From positions 5,288,501 to 5,352,500 of the forward strand of contig NC_019676.1 in NCBI RefSeq assembly GCF_000316625.1: a DNA stretch of 64,000 nucleotides, read 5' to 3'. The stretch is from Nostoc sp. PCC 7107. GTDB taxonomy: Bacteria; Cyanobacteriota; Cyanobacteriia; Cyanobacteriales; Nostocaceae. The notes below the pieces were generated by a model, which was not told where the DNA came from, ran no database searches, and saw only the letters and a list, made by a program, of their open reading frames with translations. A program made the position numbers and the translations under genes. Of this stretch, positions 28,428 to 36,366 are shown piece after piece (position 1 is the first letter of the stretch; each line of letters starts with the position of its first letter).

Positions 28428-29152
28428 ATTCTGATTTAAGCACCCAAGACAAAGAGCGAATCATCAACCCGATTGAGCGTCCGACAGTCACTCAAGAACT
28501 TTCCGAAAATATTATCTTGACAACGGTTGATGACCTCTACAACTGGGCTAGGCTTTCAAGTCTTTGGCCTTTACTTTTTGGTACAGCTTGCTGCTTTATT
28601 GAGTTTGCAGCGTTAATTGGCTCTCGTTTTGACTTTGACCGCTTTGGGTTAATTCCCCGTTCTAGTCCTCGTCAAGCTGACTTGATTATTACAGCCGGCA
28701 CAATCACCATGAAGATGGCACCCCAGTTGGTGCGTCTTTATGAACAAATGCCTGAGCCGAAGTATGTGATTGCAATGGGCGCTTGTACAATTACTGGCGG
28801 GATGTTCAGCGTGGATTCTCCCACTGCTGTACGCGGAGTTGATAAATTGATTCCGGTGGATGTGTACTTGCCTGGTTGTCCTCCCCGTCCCGAAGCGATT
28901 ATTGATGCGATCATTAAGCTACGGAAGAAGATAGCTAATGATTCCATGCAGGAACGTGACCAATCCAAGCAAACCCACCGCTTTTACAGTACGACTCATA
29001 ACTTGAAGCCAGTAGCAGAAATTTTAACTGGCAAGTATATGCAGTCAGAAACTCGCTTCACGCCACCAAAAGAATTGACAGAAGCAATTGGTCTACCAGT
29101 ACCACCTGCGCTGCTAACTTCCAAAACCAAGGAGGAACAAAGCCGTGGCTGA
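28418..29152 (+). CDS. ndhK: NAD(P)H dehydrogenase subunit NdhK
   Basis: 244-aa NuoB homologue carrying the terminal [4Fe-4S] cluster N2 of NDH-1. The ligands are C58, C59, C123 and C154 ([21 protein letters not shown]). It overlaps ndhC by ten bases and ndhJ by eight, so translation is coupled. The C-terminal extension after residue 175 is typical of cyanobacteria. Confidence 0.97.
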   Translation: MVLNSDLSTQDKERIINPIERPTVTQELSENIILTTVDDLYNWARLSSLWPLLFGTACCFIEFAALIGSRFDFDRFGLIPRSSPRQADLIITAGTITMKMAPQLVRLYEQMPEPKYVIAMGACTITGGMFSVDSPTAVRGVDKLIPVDVYLPGCPPRPEAIIDAIIKLRKKIANDSMQERDQSKQTHRFYSTTHNLKPVAEILTGKYMQSETRFTPPKELTEAIGLPVPPALLTSKTKEEQSRG

Positions 29153-29672
29153 TGAAGAAACTAAACCAGTACCAGCAGGGGCAGATGCTTTAGTTCCATC
29201 TGGGCCAATTTCTCAGTGGTTAGCAGAAAATGGCTTTGATCATGAATCTTTAGCCCCTGATAAAAATGGGGTAGAGATTATTAAAGTGGGGCCAGAATTT
29301 TTGCTTCCCATTGCTACGGCTTTGTATGCTTATGGGTTTAATTATCTCCAGTTTCAAGCTGGTATTGACCTTGGCCCAGGACAGGATTTGGTCAGTGTGT
29401 ATCACTTAGTCAAAGTTGGTGATAATGCTGATAGACCAGAAGAAGTGCGAGTGAAGGTATTCTTGCCACGAGAAAATCCTAGTGTGCCTTCAGTATATTG
29501 GATTTGGAAAACCGCCGACTGGCAAGAACGGGAAACCTACGATATGTTGGGCATTATCTACGAAGGACATCCTAACCTGAAGCGGATTTTGATGCCGGAA
29601 GATTGGGTGGGTTGGCCTTTGCGGAAAGATTACATCTCGCCTGATTTTTACGAGTTGCAAGACGCTTATTAA
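29145..29672 (+). CDS. ndhJ: NAD(P)H dehydrogenase subunit NdhJ
   Basis: 175-aa NuoC homologue of the NDH-1 peripheral arm. The family signature is [29 protein letters not shown] followed by PLRKDY. GGAGGAAC lies just upstream of the GTG start, inside ndhK. Last gene of ndhCKJ; a G-C-rich hairpin with a T run follows at 29741. Confidence 0.96.
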   Translation: MADEETKPVPAGADALVPSGPISQWLAENGFDHESLAPDKNGVEIIKVGPEFLLPIATALYAYGFNYLQFQAGIDLGPGQDLVSVYHLVKVGDNADRPEEVRVKVFLPRENPSVPSVYWIWKTADWQERETYDMLGIIYEGHPNLKRILMPEDWVGWPLRKDYISPDFYELQDAY

Positions 29673-29674
29673 AA

Positions 29675-29709
29675 AGTGCTGAGTGCTAAGTGCTGAGTGC
29701 TGAGTGTCA
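29675..29709 (+). repeat. Heptanucleotide tandem repeat (AGTGCTG)
   Basis: About five consecutive seven-base units (AGTGCTG, AGTGCTA, AGTGCTG twice, then AGTGTCA). Short tandem heptamers of this kind are a known feature of heterocystous cyanobacterial genomes. Confidence 0.8.
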
Positions 29710-29740
29710 GCTAGTGGAGATTTTAATGTCTCATCTTTAA

Positions 29741-29776
29741 CCCCTCTCCGGCGGCGGAGGGGGGTAATGTTTTTTT
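29741..29776 (+). terminator. Likely ndhCKJ terminator
   Basis: CCCCTCTCC pairs with GGAGGGGGG (one G-U) around GGCGGC, followed by TAATG and a run of seven T. Confidence 0.7.
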
Positions 29777-29908
29777 GGCGTTAATATGAAAGGAAGTAAT
29801 ATTTCCTTTTCCAGCAGAGATACGAAAAAATAAAGGAAAGATTTTTGAGTTGAAGCTAGGTAGGCAGTAACATAAATAGGCAGTAAAAATATTATTTTGT
29901 CAGAGCCA

Positions 29909-31195
29909 ATGTCTAACGAATTACAAGAATCTTTTAAACAAGCGTATGCCAATCTCGAATTATTTCCACTGCTAGAAAAGAAAGAAACAGAAAGTTTTAG
30001 AGTGGATTATGGTAATGATTCTATAGAAAAGTTAATTCAATACATTGAGTATAGTCCTAATGGTGATGCGAAGATTATCTTTACTGGACATACGGGATGT
30101 GGTAAATCGACTTTATTAGCTGAGTTAAGTAGACAAATTGAAGATAATTATTTTGTAGTGTTATTTTCTATTGCTGACAGTATTGAAAGGTCGGCTGTTG
30201 ATCATATTAATATCTTGTTTGCGATCGCGCTTAATTTAATGTCTGAAGCCGAAGCCCGCAAAGTAGAAATCCCTAAATCTACTAAAGAGCAAATCTATGG
30301 GTGGTTTGCGACTCGCACTCGGACTACAGAGACAGAGTTAGGAAGTGGGCTTGAATTGGGTTTTGATTTGCTCAAAGTTATTAAAGCCCAATTAAAAGCT
30401 GATGCTAAAGTTAGAGAAGAAATTACACAGGAATTTGAACGTAAAATATCTGATTTAGTCGCCCGAATTAATGAAATTGCAGCCTTGATTCAAGTTGCGA
30501 CTAAAAAAGAAACTATAGTCATTATTGATGACTTAGATAAACTAGATTTAGAAAGAGTCAATGAAATTTATGGAAACAATATTAAATCCCTCTTTCAACC
30601 TAATATTAGGATTATTTACACTGTCCCGATTGCGGTAATGTGTAACACTTTTCTCTGGAATATTATTAAGGCAGAAAGCAACTACCGAATTGTGGTGATG
30701 CCTGTTATCAAAATTTTTAGTAAGGGCGACAATCGCTTAATTGATGCCAAGCCTCGGACTGAAGCAAATAATATTTTATGTGAAATCTTACAAAAACGCA
30801 TTTCTAGTGAATTAATAGATAAGTCAGCCGCAGAAAAGATTGTTGTTTACAGTGGTGGAGTGCTGCGGGAGTTGATTCGTATAGCTAATGTATGCTGTCT
30901 GATTTGTTTACGGCTTATCAGGCAGACACCAGAAGCAAGAATTGTAATTGATAGCCAAGTTATAGAACAAGCAATTAAAGAAATTCGTAATGAACTTTCT
31001 CTGCGTTTAGGAAAAGAAGATTTTAAAATTTTGAAAACTATTTATGAAGATTTTGAACCTGACGATGTAAAGCAGTCGGAGTTTTTAGAATTACTGCATG
31101 GGTTGTTTATCTTGGAATATCGTAATGATGAAACTTGGTATGATGTACACCCCATTCTTGTAGAAACTTTGAGACGTAGGAGGTTGCTTAATTAA
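29909..31195 (+). CDS. P-loop ATPase, gene A of module 2
   Basis: 428-aa P-loop NTPase, paralogue of the gene at 10318. ATG 29909 is chosen; a TTG at 29897 adds four residues. Walker A GHTGCGKST at 60-68, Walker B IVIIDDLDKLD at about 203-213 with D207/D208, a following strand RIIYTVPIAV, then GGVLRELIRIANVC and a C-terminal winged-helix-like tail (LFILEYRNDETWYDVHPILVETL). The DDLD motif is KAP/STAND-like. The gap to the TPR gene is two bases, a tighter operon than in module 1. No membrane segment or effector motif was seen. The pairing with a B gene carrying the same N-terminal domain in both loci implies that A and B act together; what they do is unknown. Confidence 0.82.
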   Translation: MSNELQESFKQAYANLELFPLLEKKETESFRVDYGNDSIEKLIQYIEYSPNGDAKIIFTGHTGCGKSTLLAELSRQIEDNYFVVLFSIADSIERSAVDHINILFAIALNLMSEAEARKVEIPKSTKEQIYGWFATRTRTTETELGSGLELGFDLLKVIKAQLKADAKVREEITQEFERKISDLVARINEIAALIQVATKKETIVIIDDLDKLDLERVNEIYGNNIKSLFQPNIRIIYTVPIAVMCNTFLWNIIKAESNYRIVVMPVIKIFSKGDNRLIDAKPRTEANNILCEILQKRISSELIDKSAAEKIVVYSGGVLRELIRIANVCCLICLRLIRQTPEARIVIDSQVIEQAIKEIRNELSLRLGKEDFKILKTIYEDFEPDDVKQSEFLELLHGLFILEYRNDETWYDVHPILVETLRRRRLLN

Positions 31196-31197
31196 TT

Positions 31198-32823
31198 ATG
31201 AATGAAGACTTGCTGACAGATGATGAAAATAGAGAAGCTTATGAGTACTTAACTGTTTCTATTGAGGCTAAAGCAAATCGGTTGAATTTGCTAATAGGTG
31301 TTTGTGATGATGCTAGTTTTAGAGATGAACTTATTGCTCAGTATGAGGCAGAATTACAGTCGCAAATTCATTGTTATCGGGTGACATTGGCAAGGGGCGA
31401 ACCTAGTTTGAGGGCGGCTGTTGCTAAACTAGTGGAATCTGAAGAATATTTGCAGCAACATAACCCAGCAGTAATTAGCGTGACTGGTGCAGAACAGCTT
31501 CATTTTTTGAAACTGGGTGAGGAACGTTCAGAACAAGAGATTTTTTTCGGTTATTTGCAGTGGACTAGGGAAGGGTTAAGAGAATTTCCTTTTGCGATTG
31601 TCTTGTGGGTGACTAATCAAATATTGGTTGAATTAATTAAAAAAGCGCCTGATTTTTGGAGTTGGCGTAATGGTGTTTTTCGGTTTGCATCTACAAGGAA
31701 AAATACTGTTTCTGCTAAAGAATTAGAGCCGATTCGGTTTGCTTTTACAGGTAATGAATTATCAGGTTTTGATGATGACAATGATTATTTATTGCCTATA
31801 GAAGATTTACAAGGATTTATTCAAGATTTAGAACAGCGTGGTGTAAAAGATACAACGTTAGCGACTTTATACTTTAGCTTAGGCGATATTTATAGAAAAA
31901 GACTCAACCGGAGTGAGTGTCAAGATTATAAAAAAGAGCAAGAATTAGGCATTAAGTATTTAAATAAAGCTGTAGAATTGCAAAAAGAGTTAGGTTTAGA
32001 AAAAGACTTAGCCACCAGCCTCAACAATTTAGCCACACTCTACAATTCCCAAGGCAGATACAGCGAAGCCGAACCTTTGTACATTCAAGCATTAGTACTG
32101 TACCGCAAACTCCTGGGTGAAAAACATCCTTATGTAGCCACCAGCTTCAACAATTTAGCCGCACTCTACGAATCCCAAGGCAGATACAACGAAGCTGAAT
32201 CTTTGTACATTCAAACATTGGCACTGAGGCGCAAACTCCTGGGTGAAGAACATCCAGATATCGCACAAAGTCTCAACAATTTAGCCACACTCTACAATTC
32301 CCAAGGCAGATACAGCGAAGCCGAACCTTTGTACATTCAAGCATTAGTACTGTACCGCAAACTCCTGGGTGAAAAACATCCTTATGTAGCCACCAGCTTC
32401 AACAATTTAGCCGCACTCTACAAATCCCAAGGTAGATACAGCGAAGCCGAACCTTTGTACATTCAAACATTGGCACTGAGGCGCAAACTCCTGGGTGAAG
32501 AACATCCCGATGTCGCTGCCAGCCTCAACAATTTAGCAGGACTCTACGATTCCCAATGCAAATACAGTGAAGCCGAACCTTTGTACATCCAAGCATTGGC
32601 ACTGAGGCGCAAACTCATGGGTGAAGAACATCCGGATGTTGCCGCCAGCCTCAACAATTTAGCCGCACTCTACAAATCCCAAGGTAGATACAGCGAAGCC
32701 GAACCTTTGTACATTCAAGCTTTAGATATTTTAGAGAAACGGTTAGGGATAGATCATCCCAATACTGTTACTGTGCGTAAAAACTTAGCAAATTTGCGCG
32801 ATCGCCTGTCCTCAGAATCATAA
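31198..32823 (+). CDS. TPR sensor protein, gene B of module 2
   Basis: 541-aa protein. Residues 15-185 are the same N-terminal domain as in the WD40 protein at 11766: LLIGVCDDASFRDEL, AVISVTGAEQLHFL, FPFAIVLWVTNQI, APDFWSW, with no Walker A. Residues about 220-270 hold one TPR-like hairpin. Six 42-residue kinesin-light-chain-type TPRs run from residue 272 to about 523, then a partial one. Units one-two and three-four are a near-identical pair at the nucleotide level, so the array grew recently. There is no STAND domain, WD40 repeats or signal peptide. ATG 31198 starts two bases after the ATPase stop, so translation is probably coupled. Likely role: ligand or protein recognition by the TPRs, signalled through the ATPase; inference. 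Confidence 0.85.
   Translation: MNEDLLTDDENREAYEYLTVSIEAKANRLNLLIGVCDDASFRDELIAQYEAELQSQIHCYRVTLARGEPSLRAAVAKLVESEEYLQQHNPAVISVTGAEQLHFLKLGEERSEQEIFFGYLQWTREGLREFPFAIVLWVTNQILVELIKKAPDFWSWRNGVFRFASTRKNTVSAKELEPIRFAFTGNELSGFDDDNDYLLPIEDLQGFIQDLEQRGVKDTTLATLYFSLGDIYRKRLNRSECQDYKKEQELGIKYLNKAVELQKELGLEKDLATSLNNLATLYNSQGRYSEAEPLYIQALVLYRKLLGEKHPYVATSFNNLAALYESQGRYNEAESLYIQTLALRRKLLGEEHPDIAQSLNNLATLYNSQGRYSEAEPLYIQALVLYRKLLGEKHPYVATSFNNLAALYKSQGRYSEAEPLYIQTLALRRKLLGEEHPDVAASLNNLAGLYDSQCKYSEAEPLYIQALALRRKLMGEEHPDVAASLNNLAALYKSQGRYSEAEPLYIQALDILEKRLGIDHPNTVTVRKNLANLRDRLSSES
32011..32766 (+). repeat. Six 126-base TPR repeats with a 252-base duplication
   Basis: Units start at 32011, 32137, 32263, 32389, 32515 and 32641. 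The two-unit block 32011-32262 is almost identical to 32263-32514, seen in repeated ALVLYRKLLGEKHPYV and TLALRRKLLGEEHPD. This points to one recent duplication of two units. Confidence 0.9.
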
Positions 32824-32851
32824 CAGCGATCGCCTAATCTCGGCTCTTCAC

Positions 32852-32998
32852 GTTCCAAGCAAGAATATTCTTGTTTCAAATAAGAACGTTCCTGTTTCAA
32901 GTGAGAACATTCTTGTTTTAAGTGAGAACGTTCTCGTTTTAAGTGAGAATGTTTCTGTTTCAAGTGAGAACGTTCTCGTTTCAAACTAAAAGTTTCGT
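32852..32998. repeat. Seven 21-base tandem repeats with a palindromic core
   Basis: Units start at 32852, 32873, 32894, 32915, 32936, 32957 and 32978; the consensus is GTTTCAAGTGAGAACGTTCTC. The core GAGAACGTTCTC is a perfect twelve-base palindrome in the best copies. The first and last copies are degenerate. There are no spacers. Lies 29 bases after the TPR gene. Confidence 0.92.
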
Positions 32999-33100
32999 GT
33001 TCTGAAGTGGAATGATGGAGTTATAAAGGCGATCGCTCAACCTTTGTACTCGGAGTTTCGTGTTCTGAGGTGGAATGCTGGAGTTATGAAGGCGATCGCT
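32991..33100 (+). repeat. Two 47-base direct repeats, 63-base period
   Basis: Copies at 32991-33037 and 33054-33100 with four mismatches, each ending in GGCGATCGCT (HIP1). The 63-base spacing is exactly three times the 21-base unit on its left and overlaps the last unit. Confidence 0.85.
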
Positions 33101-33309
33101 ATCGTTGAAAAATCCTCTGTGAAATATTATGTCATCTATTCCAGCAAGATATGCGATCGCCTGCCTTGATTTTGTGGATTCTTGCGTAAGCTATAAATGT
33201 GTAAAGTTGATACAGCAGATAGCCATCAAGCTTTTATATATGCAAAATAGAAATTTGTAGGAACTGCAATTTAAACCTAAAGTTAGTAAATCGATATTTT
33301 TCAGCCAGT

Positions 33310-33543
33310 ATGATGGAGCAAAATGATCATCAACAGCGCCGCACCGCTGACCAAGAGTTGGAACAATCTCTCAATGAATGGAAAGGTATTTTACACAACG
33401 AAAATCTGGCTGAGAATGAGGAAGCAGAGACTGAGGAAATAACTGATGCCGAATTAGTGGATGAGTTGGGCAATATTGATTTAGCGGCTTTTGAGGACGC
33501 AGTGGCCGATATTGAAAAATATTTTCAAGAAAAGACAAAGTGA
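33310..33543 (+). CDS. Small acidic hypothetical
   Basis: 77-aa, strongly acidic, helical, no membrane segment (EENEEAETEEITDAELVDELG). ATG 33310, or the adjacent ATG 33313. It is convergent with the RNA methyltransferase, seven bases apart. I do not recognise the family. Translated composition supports a real gene but nothing shows function. Confidence 0.6.
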   Translation: MMEQNDHQQRRTADQELEQSLNEWKGILHNENLAENEEAETEEITDAELVDELGNIDLAAFEDAVADIEKYFQEKTK

Positions 33544-33550
33544 TACTTGT

Positions 33551-34333
33551 CTAGCCATCTGTTATTTGTCGCCGAGCTTCATACAACATTAAAGCAGCTG
33601 CGATCGCCACATTCAAAGACTCTACTCCCGGACTCAGGGGAATATTTACTTGTTTATCTGCCATCTTTGCCAAGTCTGCTGATAAACCAGCACCTTCATT
33701 CCCCAATAAAATTAAACTGGGTTTGCGCCAGTCTATTTCCCAATAAGTTAATTTTGCTGTCGGCAAGGTAGCTATAACTTGCATTCCCGCTTGCTGACTT
33801 TGTTGGACTGTTGCTGCTAAATCTTCGCTCACCGCCATATTTAAGCGAAACCATTGTCCAGCACTAGCACGCAGCACTTTAGGGTTATCTAAATCTACAC
33901 TATCGTCACTCAGCCATAATCCCGATGCTCCCGCCGCTGCTGCTGTACGGATAATTGTCCCCAAATTACCGGGGTCTTGAATGGTTTCTAAAGCTAAAAC
34001 AATCCCCGTAAATGGTAATTGATTGAGAGATTTGCTGCGTCTTGCTGTGGCGACTACTCCATCTGGTTGTATTGTAGTGGCGATCGCTCCTAAAACTTCA
34101 TCACTGACAATTTCGGCGCGATCGCACCGACTACACACTTCTTGCCACAATGCTGTGTGACTGGCTTGCCAATCTGCTGTACAACAAACCGTTTCTAAGG
34201 GATAATCTACCGCACAAGCTTCCTCTAACAAATGCGTCCCTTCCAGTAAAAAGAGTTCCTGCTTATGACGCTCTTTAGTAGAGTGCAGCTTGCGAATTTG
34301 CTTAACGAGAGAATTTTGTAAACTAGTTAACAC
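33551..34333 (-). CDS. SpoU/TrmH-family RNA 2'-O-methyltransferase
   Basis: About 260-aa SPOUT-fold methyltransferase that methylates ribose 2'-OH in rRNA or tRNA using SAM. The TrmH signature motifs are visible: motif 1 IQDPGNLGTIIRTAAAAGA, motif 2 LLGNEGAGL, motif 3 IPLSPGVESLNVAIAAALMLYE. An N-terminal substrate-binding domain (KLHSTKERHKQELFLLEGTHLL) precedes it. The start is uncertain: GTG 34333 reads VLTSLQNSLVKQ, typical of the family; TTG 34345 is an alternative. The target site cannot be told from sequence. Confidence 0.9.
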   Translation of the reverse strand: MLTSLQNSLVKQIRKLHSTKERHKQELFLLEGTHLLEEACAVDYPLETVCCTADWQASHTALWQEVCSRCDRAEIVSDEVLGAIATTIQPDGVVATARRSKSLNQLPFTGIVLALETIQDPGNLGTIIRTAAAAGASGLWLSDDSVDLDNPKVLRASAGQWFRLNMAVSEDLAATVQQSQQAGMQVIATLPTAKLTYWEIDWRKPSLILLGNEGAGLSADLAKMADKQVNIPLSPGVESLNVAIAAALMLYEARRQITDG

Positions 34334-34337
34334 AATT

Positions 34338-34414
34338 AAAGGCAAAAGTAAAAAGTAAAAAGTAAAAAGTAAAAGTTTCTTTCTTTTGCCTTTTAACTTT
34401 TACTTTTTAACTTT
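34338..34414. repeat. Heptamer repeat (AAAAGTA) within an inverted repeat
   Basis: Four tandem AAAAGTA units at 34344-34371. The flanking AAAGGCAAAAG (34338-34348) pairs with CTTTTGCCTTT (34384-34394). It sits between the leucine tRNA and the methyltransferase on the minus strand and may end the tRNA transcript. Confidence 0.65.
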
Positions 34415-34417
34415 GAA

Positions 34418-34499
34418 TGCGGAACCCGGGACTTGAACCCGGAAGCCTTGCGGCACTAGAACCTGAATCTAGCGCGTCTGCCAATTCCGCCAGTTCCGC
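34418..34499 (-). tRNA. tRNA-Leu(CAG)
   Basis: 82-base class II tRNA. Acceptor GCGGAAC pairs with GTTCCGC plus discriminator A; the anticodon stem CTAGA/TCTAG encloses TTCAGGT, giving anticodon CAG; long variable arm; T arm CCGGG..TTCAAGT..CCCGG. The CCA end is not encoded. Confidence 0.95.
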
Positions 34500-34847
34500 T
34501 GGCATCGATTTTATATCGACAGCTTACTATTGTTACTCAATTATTTATTTTTGTCAAGTAATATCCAAATATCCGTGTTATGGATGTTGCAGATCAAAAA
34601 TTGGGAACTATGATGGGTGTTTGGGTTTTCCCGCAACCAAGGTTCAGTATTAAATGAGGATGGCGATCGCTACTGAGCGTAATTTCCCAATTCACCTTAG
34701 ACTAAACTATGGTTATTTTCAGCCCTCAGTTCACTAGCTAAAAAATATATTGATTAATAGCAAGATGTAGACAAATTAAATCTTTACTGTAGAATCAAAA
34801 CCAACTTCAACCCTTGAAAACTCAGTATTATTTTTGGAGGTAGGCTT
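34500..34847. other. Intergenic upstream of murA
   Basis: 348 bases between the tRNA (minus) and murA (plus). A HIP1 palindrome lies near 34663. The region ends with the strong GGAGG ribosome site at 34836-34840. No other feature seen. Confidence 0.5.
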
Positions 34848-36221
34848 ATCAATCCTTCTACCAGCTTACCAGATGCCAAGCTTGCACCTCAAGCAGACTC
34901 CTCAGTCTTGCAAATTTGGGGTGGGCATCCTTTGCAAGGTCATGTAAAGATTAGTGGTGCAAAAAATTCAGCACTGGTAATCATGGCTGGAGCATTGCTT
35001 TGTTCTGGAGATTGTCACATCCGCAATGTTCCTATGTTGGCGGATGTGGAAAAAATGGGACAAGTTTTATCAGCTTTGGGTGTAAACGTCTCACACCAAG
35101 ATGACATTTTAGATATTAATGCCAGCAGCATTACTACATCTAAAGCTCCCTACGAACTCGTTACTCAACTACGCGCCAGCTTTTTTGCCATTGGTTCGAT
35201 ACTGGCAAGGCTAGGGGTAGCCCAAATGCCCTTACCTGGGGGCTGTGCCATTGGCGCTAGACCAGTTGATTTGCACGTCCGGGGACTGCAAGCAATGGGA
35301 GCCGAAGTGCAGATTGAACATGGCATTTGTAATGCCTATGTTCCCGGTGGCGGCAGATTAAAAGGGGCCAAAATTTACCTCGACACTCCCAGTGTAGGAG
35401 CAACGGAAACGTTGATGATGGCTGCTACGCTTGCTGATGGTGAAACCATCATCGAAAATGCCGCCCGTGAGCCAGAAGTTGCTGATTTGGCGAATTTCTG
35501 TAACGCAATGGGAGCCAAAATTCACGGTGCTGGTACTAGCATAATTACAATTGTGGGTGTTCCCCAATTGCATTCTGTTGACTACAGCATTATCCCCGAT
35601 CGCATTGAAACCGGAACTTTTTTGGTAGCAGGTGCGATTACCCGTTCCGAAATCTTACTATCCCCAGTCATCCCCGACCATTTAATTCCCGTGATTGCCA
35701 AACTCCGAGAAATCGGCGTACCCATCATTGAGGAAGGCCCAGATTGTTTGCGACTGCTACCTGCGGAAACCCTCAAGGCCACATATATTGAAACCTTGCC
35801 CCATCCCGGTTTTCCCACAGATATGCAAGCACCGTTTATGGCGTTGCTCACCTTAGCCGAAGGTGACAGCATCATTAACGAATCTGTGTTTGAAAATCGC
35901 TTGCGCCATGCTTCCGAGTTAAATCGCTTGGGGGCAGAGATTCGCGTTAAAGGCAATGCGGCCTTTGTCCGGGGAGTCCCGATGTTATCAGGTGCGCCTG
36001 TATTAGGCACAGACTTACGTGCATCAGCAGCCCTAGTCTTAGCTGGATTAGCAGCTGAAGGTTTAACTACCTTTCAGGGATTGCATCACCTTGATCGCGG
36101 CTACGATCGCCTTGATCTCAAGTTGCTGCAACTGGGCGCTAAAATCAAGCGTGTACAAGAAATCCCCACACCAGAATTAACATCTAATGGCAGTAACCCG
36201 CCAGTAACAACTTCGACTTAG
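34848..36221 (+). CDS. murA: UDP-N-acetylglucosamine 1-carboxyvinyltransferase MurA
   Basis: First committed enzyme of peptidoglycan synthesis, moving enolpyruvate from PEP to UDP-GlcNAc. Seen: [13 protein letters not shown] near the N-terminus, the loop cysteine in [12 protein letters not shown] (the PEP-adduct residue), [30 protein letters not shown] and the C-terminal [17 protein letters not shown]. The start is unusual. The only good ribosome site, GGAGG at 34836-34840, is seven bases before an in-frame ATC (34848), giving 457 aa; no ATG, GTG or TTG exists between the upstream in-frame TGA (34815) and TTG 34908. TTG 34908 (437 aa) has no ribosome site. I prefer ATC 34848 but mark it uncertain. 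Confidence 0.93.
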   Translation: MNPSTSLPDAKLAPQADSSVLQIWGGHPLQGHVKISGAKNSALVIMAGALLCSGDCHIRNVPMLADVEKMGQVLSALGVNVSHQDDILDINASSITTSKAPYELVTQLRASFFAIGSILARLGVAQMPLPGGCAIGARPVDLHVRGLQAMGAEVQIEHGICNAYVPGGGRLKGAKIYLDTPSVGATETLMMAATLADGETIIENAAREPEVADLANFCNAMGAKIHGAGTSIITIVGVPQLHSVDYSIIPDRIETGTFLVAGAITRSEILLSPVIPDHLIPVIAKLREIGVPIIEEGPDCLRLLPAETLKATYIETLPHPGFPTDMQAPFMALLTLAEGDSIINESVFENRLRHASELNRLGAEIRVKGNAAFVRGVPMLSGAPVLGTDLRASAALVLAGLAAEGLTTFQGLHHLDRGYDRLDLKLLQLGAKIKRVQEIPTPELTSNGSNPPVTTST

Positions 36222-36223
36222 TA

Positions 36224-36250
36224 GTAGGGTGGGCATTGCCCACCCTACTT
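36224..36250 (+). terminator. Palindromic stem-loop after murA
   Basis: GTAGGGTGGGC pairs perfectly with GCCCACCCTAC around ATT. There is little T after it, so it may be a dispersed palindrome acting as a terminator or mRNA end. A shorter related palindrome (TGGGCAA / TTGCCCA) lies near 44767-44785. Confidence 0.55.
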
Positions 36251-36366
36251 AATCGTTATAATGATGAGTGTTTGCTTATTTACTTGCAAAAATATACAAA
36301 TTAGCTTCAATTAGACAGCCTAAAGTTGGTTTTTTTATTCAGTCACTTTAAAAAAGGTAAGAAAAA

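Noticed and set aside
32754-32984. 76-codon minus-strand frame encoding HLKQERS heptads
   Set aside because: It is open only because the repeat is a multiple of three; it starts at TTG in a repeat, has no ribosome site and runs into the TPR gene.
32852-32998. 21-base array as a CRISPR
   Set aside because: Units are contiguous with no spacers; the spacing is 21 bases throughout and no cas gene is in the window.
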